From Hyaloscypha bicolor E (lineage: Eukaryota; Ascomycota; Leotiomycetes; Helotiales; Hyaloscyphaceae), in contig NW_020194512.1 of assembly GCF_002865645.1 (NCBI RefSeq), forward strand, positions 1,151,119-1,215,118: a stretch of 64,000 bases of DNA, read 5' to 3'. The notes below the pieces were generated by a model. That model ran no database searches and was not told where the DNA came from. It was given only the letters and a program-made list of their open reading frames with translations. The stretch's first letter is position 1, and every line of letters begins with the position of its first letter. Of the stretch, positions 50,121 through 60,039 are shown in pieces. Position numbers and translations under genes: made by a program.

Positions 50121-50699
50121 TTTTATAGTTATAATTCAGAGATTCTTATAGATATCTAAAAAGTTCCCTCTTTAAAATAAGTATTATTTAATACTTACTA
50201 TATTTATAATAGCTAAGGAGAAATATTTACTATAAGACAAGTAAATAGATTATTTTATAGATCCCTTAATTATAGAATTAGTTAAAAAATAAGATATAGG
50301 GAAATGCCTTAAAGGCTCTACTACTATAGCTAAGATAATAGAAGTATCTATAACCATATTACTTAATAGAACTAAAAACTTCTTAGTTTTTCGAGTTTTT
50401 GAATTAGATAATTACAAATACCTAATTCCTTATATATAGATATATATGGCTACTAAAAGAGCTATAGTACTAGTCTCTTTATCTAAATCCCTTCTGAATA
50501 TTATCTAGATAGCTTAGAGAAATAATTCTTAATATTAGAATATTATAAAGTAAAGGCTTAGTAAGAAAGATATTAAGGAAAAGGAAATCTGGAAAAATAA
50601 TTCGGGCCTATTTAGGTATTATTTAAGAATTATTATATCTAATAATCCTATTTTATATTAAGAAGTTATAAAGCTTTATTATAATAACCTAATAGCCAG

Positions 50700-51970
50700 A
50701 TACTATAAAATAGAGAAGACTTTCGAGCTTTTTAGAAAATCCTAGTATTAGGAAAATATAGAAAGAGATATTTATAATTATTATTAAGAATATAATATCT
50801 GCCAGAGAATTAAGGCAAAGAGGCATTTATTATATAGTCTACTTAGTAGTTTACTATAGCCTAAAAGACCCTAAGGTAAGATCTCTATGGATTTTATTAT
50901 AGGTCTATTACTATATAAGAATCCGGTAAGAGGTCTCGATTTTAATATAATTCTTATAGTTATTAACCGGTATTCTAAAATAGTAAGGTATATTATATAT
51001 TATAAGACTATTAATTCTCTAGAGCTTACTAAGATTATATAGAAATATATTTTCTTAATCTTTGGCTTTCCTAATAGAATTATTTCTGATTAAGGAATAG
51101 TATTTACTAGTTAGTTCTAGTCTGCTTTCTGCTTCTATTTAATATATAAATAGTATTTAAGTATAGCTTATTATTCTCAGATAAATAATTAGATAGAAAG
51201 ATAGAACCAGGCCCTGAAATATTACCTGAGATATTATTATAATACTTAAAAGAATAATTAGTTTAAGAAATTATCTTTTACGGAATTTATATATAATAAC
51301 TTAAAATATTAGGTTTTATAGGATATATCTTTCTATATATATTATGGATACTATCCTTAATTTCTATAGAATCCTGAGAACAGGATTATAGGAGAAGTAC
51401 TAGCTATATATAGGAGGCTAGAAACCCTTAAAGCAGAATAGAGAAAGCTTAAGGATTTATAGTATTATATATAAAATAACCGAGAAACCTATTATAATAA
51501 ATACTAGTTAGCTAAATACTATTCTAAAAAAGCCTAAATAATACTATTAATAAGAAATATTAAACTTAAGGCAGGAAAGCTTAAGCCAAAATTTATAGGT
51601 CTATTTAGGATCCTTAAATATATTAGTAATTTAATATATAAGTTAAAACTACTAAATATATATAATTATTTATATCTAACTTTCTATATTTCTCTTTTTA
51701 AAGAATATATAATAAAAAAAGATTAGAAGCTATATTTATATTTCTTTAGAAAACTTCCGGAATTAGCAGATAATAATAAAGAATAAGAATAGGAAATAAA
51801 AGCTATTATTAATTACTAATAAGATAATAGAAATAAGAAGTAATAGTATTTAATTAAATAGAAAGCCTGGCCTAAAAATTATAATATCTGGTTATTTACT
51901 TTCCCTAATCTTAAAAATTCTAAGAAATTTCTGAAATTATATAATTAAAACTATAGCTTAGAATCTAAAA
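50700..51970 (+). pseudogene. integrase and chromodomain relic of F
   Basis: Zinc region: NICQRIKAKR near 50,800 corresponds to the C-terminal half of the HHCC finger. The catalytic core keeps its acidic triad: D in SMDFIIG near 50,888, D in IISDQG near 51,085, and E in QIERQNQALKYYLR near 51,195. At 51,780-51,950 a chromodomain reads EWEIKAIINY (TGG kept as TAG at the Trp) with YLIKQKAWP and NIQLFTFPNLKN, matching EWEVExILxxR, YLVKWKGWP and NTWEPxxNLKN. The chromodomain would direct integration to H3K9-methylated chromatin. Stops make it inactive, but this is the least decayed integrase in the window. Confidence 0.9.
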
Positions 51971-52349
51971 CTATCTTTTAATAATCTCTTAAGATTAAAA
52001 AGAATTCTGAACTACTAAGAAAAAGGCTACTTAAAAGAAAAAAAGGACCTAAATAGCTAAAAAAAAGGTCCGGAATAATAATAGAAATATTTTTTCCCTG
52101 GATTTTTTTATTTATAAAAGTTTTCTAAGGTTTTATTAAGGCTTACGAGAATTATATTTAAATTATTAGAAAAAAGGTTTAGGATTAAGAAAGATTTATT
52201 ATAGATAAACTAGCTATAGGTATCTTAAATAAATAAACTCTAATTTCTATAAATTCCTAATTCCCAAAATAAGAATACTAAATGCTGGCCCTATTTAGGA
52301 CTTAGTAAAGAATTAGCTAATACTTTCCGGAATCCGCTTATTTCTTAAT

Positions 52350-53110
52350 AAAATATAGTTATACTATAATAATATTAATATTAAGAATATTAAAAGAAGT
52401 AAGTAAGGAACTTATAACTACTATATATATCTTATAAAAGGCCCAAACTTCTAAAGTCAGGTCCCGAATAGCTATAAGTATTATATTATTAGTACTTGAA
52501 ATACTAGTAGTAAACTATTTAGTAATCTCAGTAGTAATCTCGGTAATAAGATTAATATCTTAAAGATAGACTTTATAGTATTTCTTTAAGGAATTAGTAA
52601 GTACCTAAATATATTAGAAAGAACTTACCTTTGGGATACTAACCTAAATAGTATTATTCTTTGCCTTATTAAGACAGGAAAAAGAATTCCGAAGCTTATT
52701 AGTATTCTTCTAGTCTTCGAAAACCTAATTAATAGTATTATCTATATTAGTATAATACTATTTAGGATATTTTTTAAGAAATTTCTTAAAGGTTATAATA
52801 ATATCTTCCCAGGACCGGCAAGCCTCTAATAAGTAGTAAGGAATCTGAAATCGTATTAGCTTTAATAAATATTAAAGCTAAAGAACTTACTAATATATAA
52901 GACTCAGAACTCTTATTATAATAGTTATAATTCTTTTTACTAGGTACTATAGTATATAAGGTAAAGGGATTAATAAGTAAATACTTAAAGTATTTCAAGT
53001 ATTTACTAGTAATAGGAAAGAAGGCTATAAAGTTACCTTTATACTTATAATTATATTAGCGAATAATAAAGCTAGAAGAAGATATTATGGAATTAATTAA
53101 AAACAATTAA
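52350..53110 (-). pseudogene. Antisense coding-like region in the 3' part of F
   Basis: Between chromodomain and 3' LTR the minus strand shows about 250 codons in two frames whose interruptions are almost only TAA/TAG: one block open at 52,786-52,998 (contains SKKNYNYYNKSSESY and RGLPVLGRYYYNL) and a second about 52,350-52,720 (RNSFSCLNKAKNN, SFQYI, ITEITTEIT, DLTLEVWAFYK). I see no comparable frame on the plus strand. No domain recognised. It could be an accessory antisense gene of the element, a captured host fragment, or chance. The remaining 52,000-52,350 and 53,110-53,726 show nothing definite beyond a purine-rich tract (AGGAGAAGAG, 53,711-53,720) suitable as the polypurine tract. Confidence 0.4.
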
Positions 53111-53726
53111 AGAAGACTTAGAGAAGGGTAGAAAAAGAGGCTAGAAGGTAATAATAGAAGAAGTTATTATATATATAATTATTAGAAAGAAAGAGAGTAT
53201 ATAGTAATATAAAGAGGTTCTTTTATAGAGGTAAAGAGCTATCTGGATTAACTACTAGTTTTCATACTAGTCCTAATCGGAATTTAGTATAACCGATTAA
53301 TATATACTTCCAGGAGCCTATAAATAATCTCTAGAACCTCAGAAATATTTATATAGGTTTCTTATATAAATATTTATTAAATTCTTTCTATATAGCTATT
53401 TAGATTATTCTAATACGAGATCTAATAGGTAGTATTAATTTCGTAGGATAGCGCCTTAGTACTTTAGATCAAGCTAATTAGAATATTCAGATCCTAAACG
53501 AAATCGCAATTACCGGCTAGCCCCTATACCTGGAGTATAATTACCCTTCCTTCTCACTTACTTAGCCCTGATCTAATTAGATAATTTTTATATCTATTAT
53601 CCAGATTATATTAGCAAAACTACCTCCTAAGATACTAGAAGTTTATATTAATTAAATAAATAATTAATTAAATATTTACTAGGATTAATAAATCTTGGGG
53701 ACAAGATCCTAGGAGAAGAGTATAGT

Positions 53727-54024
53727 TATAATATATATAAGGTTATACGTGACTTAAGGGCATATAACGAACCTCGGATATTGCGGGTATTAATTAGGGA
53801 GATCGGCGGCCTTTTAATATCCCAACTAACTACTATTTATATTATATATATTAGGCTTATAAATCACTAATTATATATATGCCATCGGGGCCTCCTATTT
53901 AGAGGGGGCTTCCCTGGACCTTATAGGAGGAATAGAGATTAGTTCTGTACTGAATTTAATACTATGGTTTTATAATATACTAATTCATTCTATTATCTTA
54001 TTACCTACTAATAAATACCTCACA
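53727..54024 (+). repeat. 3' LTR of F (298 bp)
   Basis: Starts TATAATATATATAAGG and ends AATACCTCACA, followed by the ATTTC duplication. Confidence 0.95.
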
Positions 54025-54559
54025 ATTTCGAATATTATTAAATCGAAAAATAGGCCCTTTATAGCTTATATAAATTATATAATCTCGTATATTCTAATTC
54101 TTATATTTCATATTTATATATTTTACTAGTATCTAATATATTAATTCTTTTAAATTAGAATCTAAATTAGAATCAGGGCTATAAAATCTAATTAAAAGAG
54201 TTAAATCGGAATTATAGTTATTAGAATTATTAATTATATTAATTAGAATTTTTCTATTATTCTTATTTATTATAACTTTTAATTTTAGCTTTAATATCTT
54301 TTTATATAGCTAAATATTATAGTTCTTTATTTAATATTCATTATTTCTATAATATATATATTTATTTTACTTTTAATATAACTAGTATTTTATTAGAAAT
54401 ATAAATTATATTTAATTATTTATAGAAAGAAAAAAAAAGAACTATAAAAGCTTAATAATATTAATAATTAATATATCTATAATATTATTTTTATTTAAAT
54501 AATAAAGCTTTTTTCTAGAATTATAATATTTATATATATTAGATTATTTAGCTAGCTAT

Positions 54560-55110
54560 TATATTATTTTAATAAACTTAATATAGGTTTAAAAAAGATT
54601 TAGTTATTAAACTAACTTATTCTTAATTATAATATTAAGTTCTTAGTAAAAGGCTATAATTTTATTAATATTATTCTAGTTTTACTTTTATATCTTATAT
54701 AGAATATATTTAAACTTAATAATAAAAGTATAAAGCAAATTAGTATTTTATTTAAAAAAAATATAGCTTATTTTCTGCCTCTTATATTTTATTCGAATTC
54801 GAGTAAATATAAGAAAGTTAGTTAAAAATCGAAATATAGAACTAGGTTTAGTTAGCTTTTATTTAAGAGAACTAAGGAAAAACTATAGCTTAAATATAAG
54901 ATTCGAGATTTAAATAAATATAATAGAACTAAATAATAGTATTACTAATAGCTTTATTATTAATTTATAGCTTGGCTTTAATTAAAGAAAACCAAGTATT
55001 AAATTTATAAATCTGGCTATTAAATTTTTCGGGATATAGAAAAGAGAATTTCAGTTTTATATTTATAAAAGAAAAATAAAAAAAGTAAATTTATAAGAAA
55101 ATAAGCTTAT
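54560..55110 (+). pseudogene. Unrecognised ORF of element H
   Basis: Inside H, to the right of F, a plus-strand frame runs for about 180 codons with TAA/TAG as the only interruptions. It is basic and Tyr-rich (KYKKVS, KYRTRF, LLFKRTKEKL) after a hydrophobic start (FINIILVLLLYLI). It lies where Gag would be in a short LTR element. No zinc knuckle or enzyme motif is visible, and I cannot relate it to the ORF of element G. Confidence 0.4.
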
Positions 55111-55380
55111 TACCTTATTATTAAATAATCTTAGCTTGTTTTTATATTTTTATTTAAAGCTTAGTAATTATATTAATAATCTGGATTTATAAAAGTTATT
55201 CTATTATAATCTTAAAATAAGAAAAAATCTAATAAGCCCTTAATCTCTTTAATAAATAATATAATTCTATAATTATATATATTAATAGTATTATTATTAA
55301 ATTATTATAAAATTATATTTATATATAAGATATAAGAATAGTTTTATTTCTTTTATAAAATAAAAATAAGTTTAAAATAA

Positions 55381-55562
55381 TATTATAAAACCGGGTTTCT
55401 AGGCTTAAAAAAATAAGGTAAAATAGCTTTTAATTTAAGAATTCTAAACTAAAAAGAAAACCTCTAAATATAAGAGCTTAGTATTCTAAATACTAGAACA
55501 GCCATATGTATTATTATAGTTATATAATACTAAATTTACTAATAAAGCAGCTAAATATAATA
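55381..55562 (+). repeat. Right LTR of element H (182 bp)
   Basis: Second copy of the terminal repeat; it keeps more C and G than the left copy (for example ACAGCCATATG against ATAGCTATATA). Confidence 0.75.
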
Positions 55563-55567
55563 TATAT

Positions 55568-57955
55568 AGGCTTTCTAGTATTTATTTAAATACTTAATAT
55601 ATTAGAAGTTCTTTCTAGTTTAATATTTCGAAATTCATTTTTCTAAATAATATATAATTTATTTTATAGCTAATCTTTTATTCGAATAAGTTATAAATAA
55701 GGCTATAAATACTTATTTAATCTTAATAGCTTTTTTTAAATATAATATAATATATATTAGAATAGTTACTAATATTTATATTATAAGTTCCTATAATACT
55801 TTATATAAGTTATTAAGATTCGAATATAGAAATACTATAAATAAAAATATAATATTAATTATATTTATTATTATAGCTCGGTTTTAAATAAATAATTCTA
55901 TTTATAGCTTTTATTAATAATTATATATAATTTATAATTCTTTAATAAGCTTTATTTTATTAAGGATATTTATTATTCTATATATTATATTACCTATATT
56001 ACTTATAGCTTAATAAAAAATAATTAGAAATAGTTCTAGTATTTTAATAAAGCTATTTTATTAATAATTAGTTATAGTTTATAAATACTTTTTTATAGGT
56101 ATTTACTAGTAGCTAATTATAAATATATAAGTAATTTAAAACTAGTATAAGAAATATTTTTATAATAACTTGGCCTATAAGCTAGCTTATAACTTATTAA
56201 TTAATTTTCTATTATTCTTAATTAATCTTTATTATAATTATAGCCTTTTTTTAATTTAATTTTGGCCTTATAAATTTCTAGTAAATATTTATAAATATTA
56301 CTTTATCTAAAAATATCTTTAACTAAACTATAAGCTATTATATAGCTAATTTATAGGTTAATAATACTTATAAGATATTACTAGTAATTATAATATAAGC
56401 CTAGCTAAATATAAATTAGTATTCTTGCTTTTAGATAATTATAATAATAATTATAAATAATTTATAAACTATTTATTTTTATTTATAAAGCCCTAATAAT
56501 ACTAGTAAAATATTTCTTTATAATATTCTTTATTACTATTATTATAACTAAAATAAAGTAGTTTTATATATAATATTAATAAATATTATAGCTTTTCTTT
56601 TTTTAAATAAATATATATTTTATTTCTAGTTTTGGATCTTATTTTAGCTTAATAAATTATTTATAAATATAATTATTAAAATAAGCCGGCTTAAGGCATT
56701 CTTATAATTTATAAATCTAATTATCTAAAACAAGATATTTATATAATATAAGTATTACTTTAAAATAGTATATTAGCTAATAATTAATTTATAATTAGTA
56801 ATAAATAATATTCTTTTTTAGAGAAATATTTGTAATTCTCGGGAAAAAAAACTTTATTTAAATTTTATTAGTAATTCTATATAATTTATAAGCTAATATA
56901 ATATAGTCTTGCTTATAATAAATATAAATCTGGCTATAGCTTTATTAATTATTTTTATAAATTAACATATAAATCTATAATAATTTATTTAAGTAAAATT
57001 TTATAAACTAAATTAATAGTTTTCTATATAACTTGTTTTTAAATAAATAAATAATATTCTTTTTTTTTATTTTATATATTTAGTTAGTTATAGATTTAAT
57101 TAATTATATTTATTTATAAAAATAATTCTTATAGGCCTTATATAATTACTAAGCCTTTAATAAATAAATAATTCTATTAATTCTAAATAATATATTTTAT
57201 AAACTTAATTAAATAATTCTAGATATATTTTCTAATTAGAAACAAATATATTTTATAATAGATTTGACTAATATAAATAAGGCAAATCCTGAAATTATAG
57301 AATTATTTCTAGAGGTCTTATAAAGTATTTATTTACTAGATCTATTTCTCTCTAAGCTATAATTTAAGATTAGTATATTTATAATACTTTTGCGAAATCT
57401 TTATTTATAGAAAGGGCTTTATAATAGGTTATAAATATTAATATATAATTTTAGAAAGTTCTCGATTCGGATATAGCTATTAGATAATAACTTTAATAGC
57501 TAATTATAAATAATTTTACGAATTGAGTTCTAGTTTATAAATTAATAATTATTTTTTATACTTTCTTATAAGTAGTTTCTATTTGCTTTATTTTTTATAA
57601 TAACTATTAATAAATTATAAGGCTAGTTATTTGAGGTAATAGAAGTAAATTTATAATTACTAGTTTTTTTTATAGCTAATTCTATATAATAGCCTTATAA
57701 ATTATTTTATAAATAAAGCTTTATATTCTTTTATTCTCTAATATAAACTATATAAGAAATATAATATATTCAGAAATATTATAAGGTCTTATTTAGCTTT
57801 TAATTTATTTACAGGTAACTTTATATACTTATAGGCTATTTCCCTTCTTATAGGCTATTTTCCTTCTTATATTATTTATAAAGGGTCTATATTTAATTTA
57901 TATATTTAGCTAAAAGCCTTTATTAAGTTATATAACTTTGGCTAGAGCCTTTCGT
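55568..57955. other. Unassigned AT-rich DNA left of the GC island
   Basis: Strongly RIP-like but without recognisable LTRs or pol motifs on either strand. C+G content rises only after about 57,960. Probably very old repeat debris. Confidence 0.5.
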
Positions 57956-57992
57956 ATATAATATATCTCCTTTAATTCCAAACCCACTCGGG

Positions 57993-58079
57993 ACAAGTTT
58001 AGGGCAAATTTATTAATTGGCCCCGAAGCTTGTATAAGGCCGCTAATTAATAATTTTAGCGAAGCTGCCCTAAACTCGT
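57993..58079. repeat. Imperfect 87-bp palindrome at island edge
   Basis: The left arm begins ACAAGTTTAGGGCA and continues to ...TTATTAATTGGCC (57,993-58,022). The right arm on the reverse strand begins ACGAGTTTAGGGCA and also contains TTATTAATTAGCGGCC (58,038-58,079), with a 10-bp insert. It resembles terminal inverted repeats of a miniature DNA transposon brought together. No clear TA duplication. Confidence 0.7.
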
Positions 58080-58217
58080 TTATATAACATTGTTGTACGG
58101 TCGGACCACCGTTTCTCGGATTTGTCCGCTAGCTAGCTGTGGGCCTCAGTAAGTAGGGCTCCCAATTGACCAATCGCTCGTATTGACGAACAGGGGGGAT
58201 CAGACCGTGATTGGCTG

Positions 58218-59116
58218 TCAAAGCAACCGAATGTTCTTCACCCTGGACTGATACCAACTTAAGTCATCATCAGAATCAGCTGTAAATGGCTAGGCGTGAG
58301 CATTGCATTTATCCGATATGCATAAAATGGGGAGTTGGAGAACTTACCTATTTCTGAGTTACCTCTACTTATTAACCCAGACGGTGATTCTCCTCTACTT
58401 GGTAAATATTCTTCAGCAGAGGCATAGGTTGAATCTTCCCCATCCTCTGATATGCTCGCCGGAGGTTGCAATATGCCATTAACATGAATAGGTGAGCTTG
58501 TACCCGTGACCGAATCATACTGCGCGGCCCTCTTTGCACATCGGCCATTAATCTGTCTCCTTAACTCTGCCCTAGTATTTGAGTTCATCGTACTCGTGAT
58601 ACCTTCTCTAATCCTGCTCGCAACCTCGACCGGCACTCTGTCTTTAACGATATCCGGGGTCCGCCAACTTAGATATAGTTTGTTATGGCAAGCTGGGAGA
58701 ATGTAATTTCCAGGGTGCGCGAGTATATACTGGAAGTAATTGAAGCACGCGAGCTTACTGTATCTAATATACTGGTCATCGCTAACGAAGTCAAATTGGC
58801 GCCAGTAGAAGAAATTAACTAGGAGAAGCTCGGCGTGGACGCGTGTTTTAAAAAGGCATTCTTGCTGGAGGCTGTCTAGTAGAGCGCCGTTGGATGTTCG
58901 TTCCAGTGTTTCAAGAGCTTCTTAGTAGTGGGTGATTTCGTTATCTCTTGTGAAGATTCGGCCAGCCATGCCATCCAGCGTAATAGAGTGAGAGGGTTGG
59001 CAGAAGCCCCTGGAAGGAGGCGATACGCGGGCTTGGATTTCGAACTGGTCTAGAATTGCGGGGAAGCGTAAGGCGGCCGAGACGATAGTTTTTGTGGTCT
59101 TTACTCGAGCTCCCGC
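58218..59116 (-). pseudogene. OTT_1508-like deaminase family gene, C-terminal part, decayed
   Basis: The only host-like gene in the window. Minus strand, exons 59,116-58,348 and 58,279-58,218 joined across a 68-nt intron, giving 277 codons. It shows TRVHAELLL (HAE at 58,829-58,837), then FDFVSDDQYI, an altered Cys region, YILAHPG, WRTPDIV, and a tail RAELRRQINGRCAKR, as in fungal members of the OTT_1508 deaminase family. The HAE Glu/His and a later Cys pair form the zinc site in deaminases. Here IGCSKPxC reads IRYSKLAC and the following C-x2-C position reads FNY, so two likely ligands are Tyr. One stop, TAA at 58,922-58,924, sits where Gln (CAA) is expected. The N-terminal half is missing: homology stops at 59,116, next to a putative pogo element. 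Family call is from memory of the motif pattern. Confidence 0.72.
58280..58347 (-). other. Spliceosomal intron of the deaminase gene
   Basis: 68 nt on the minus strand: donor GTAAGT, branch-like GCTCACG, acceptor TTTACAG. Splicing joins EI to ADSDDDLSWYQSR and a TGA at 58,220-58,218. Without it the frame reads on to another stop at 58,259. Confidence 0.8.
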
Positions 59117-59246
59117 TTAAATGCACGCTTCACTAATAAACCACCCCCTCTCTTTAAATACCCACAAAATGGTTAATGAAGACGATATGAAGAAGGGTCT
59201 GGCCGAAATCGAAAGCTCTGAAGCTCCTGATTATGCTATAATAGTA
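59117..59246 (+). pseudogene. 5' end of a pogo/Fot1-like transposon, cut by the D LTR
   Basis: An ATG at 59,169 opens MVNEDDMKKGLAEIESSEAP followed by DYAIIV up to the LTR at 59,247. This fits the N-terminus of fungal pogo/Fot1 transposases (M-x-x-E-x-D-x-x-K-A-L-A-x-x-E-S-x-x-x-P-x-Y-x-x-I-A-R), the start of the psq-type helix-turn-helix. Upstream, TAAATGCACGCTTCACTAAT then AAACCACCCCC could be the terminal inverted repeat after a TA target, exactly where deaminase homology ends. Only 26 codons remain before the LTR, so the call is tentative. The rest of the transposon must lie beyond the D element, outside the window. Confidence 0.45.
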
Positions 59247-59548
59247 TGGTACGGCAAGCCGTACTCTATCAAAATCGCTTTGTTTTGACAGTTTTGATGT
59301 TTTGGTCACATGGCAAAGGCCGCGGCCTTTTGCACGTGACTTGCGGGAATCATATAAGAAAGCTGGTTTTTCTATAGTCCTAGATAATAATCCCTCCTTT
59401 ATATTTAATTAATTGAGCTTTTATATACTATATACTATTTATACTTTACTATTTATGCTTTTAATCTTATTATTTTACTATTAAATTATGTTTTATACTC
59501 TAGTATACTTTATATAGGTTTTTATTTTATAATAGTTTCTCTTTTATA
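59247..59548 (+). repeat. 5' LTR of right-hand D element (302 bp)
   Basis: Begins TGGTACGGCAAGCCGTA, itself a short palindrome (TACGGCAAGCCGTA), and ends CTCTTTTATA. The unmutated outer end shows the original sequence of the D LTR. Confidence 0.88.
59304..59340. repeat. Palindromic module, unmutated copy
   Basis: GGTCACATGGCAAAGGCCGC then GGCCTTTTGCACGTGAC: an AAAGGCCGCGGCCTTTT core flanked by GTCACATG and CACGTGAC. RIP forms occur at 10,618, 16,956, 23,222, 27,758, 28,574 and 36,821. Confidence 0.85.
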
Positions 59549-60039
59549 TATTTTATAATAAGTAATATAGGGAAGATCGAAATTTTGTAATTAAAGTAAT
59601 ACTTTTATAAAGTTCTAAGGGATTTCTATAAGGCAAATTATTAGCTTAGTAAATTTAGAAAAAAAAGAACTATTATAATATTTTAAGCCTAAGGCCAAAA
59701 TATTAAGGATATATAAATATTAATCTTAGTATTTTATATTAATTTCTAATATATCTAATAACTTGAATATAAGTTAGCTATAAGATATAATTACTAGTAT
59801 AATATATAGTAAAAATAAAGGCTAATTATAAAAAAAAAGAAATAGAGGAAATAAAATAAGAAATATTATACTAAAATAGTATAAATTAAACCTTAATTAG
59901 AAATAGACTTTAGTATTTAGAAATAAAATTATATTATTAATTTATATATTATTTTTAATTATAATAAAAACCGGAATAAAAATAATATTAGTTTTAGTAA
60001 AAAAGCTTATTTCTAAATTTAGAAAAAATATCTAAAAAA

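Larger units (their letters stand above)
46196..54024 (+). mobile_element. Ty3/Gypsy chromovirus F (7.83 kb), complete LTR to LTR
   Basis: LTRs 46,196-46,493 and 53,727-54,024, both 298 bp. Perfect 5-bp target duplication ATTTC at 46,191-46,195 and 54,025-54,029. In the left copy the start is the canonical TG (TGTAATATA), in the right copy TA; the right copy ends CACA and the left TATA, so each end has one unmutated version. Between the LTRs: gag, protease, RT, RNase H, integrase, chromodomain, then a 1.7-kb 3' region. It inserted into element H. It is less mutated than the surrounding elements, yet all frames contain RIP stops. Confidence 0.95.
45986..55562 (+). mobile_element. Short LTR element H, interrupted by F
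   Basis: Direct repeats at 45,986-46,166 and 55,381-55,562 both start TATTATAAAA(T/C)CGGG, end CTAAATATAATA and share about 180 bp with differences mostly transitions. Flanking pentamers are TATAT on both sides (45,981-45,985 and 55,563-55,567), weak support because they are low complexity. Without the nested F element (46,196-54,024 plus one ATTTC) H would be about 1.74 kb, with roughly 1.4 kb inside and no pol. Like G it is a short LTR element of TRIM or gag-only type. Confidence 0.65.

Noticed and set aside
1..57950. Mitochondrial or protist origin because of extreme AT content
   Set aside because: No organellar genes; the content is fungal LTR retroelements with RIP signatures and a GC-normal island with a spliceosomal intron.
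58506..58706. 66-codon plus-strand ORF
   Set aside because: Shadow of the minus-strand deaminase exon.
58941..59126. 61-codon minus-strand ORF
   Set aside because: Alternative frame of the deaminase gene; the frame with HAE and downstream homology is another one.
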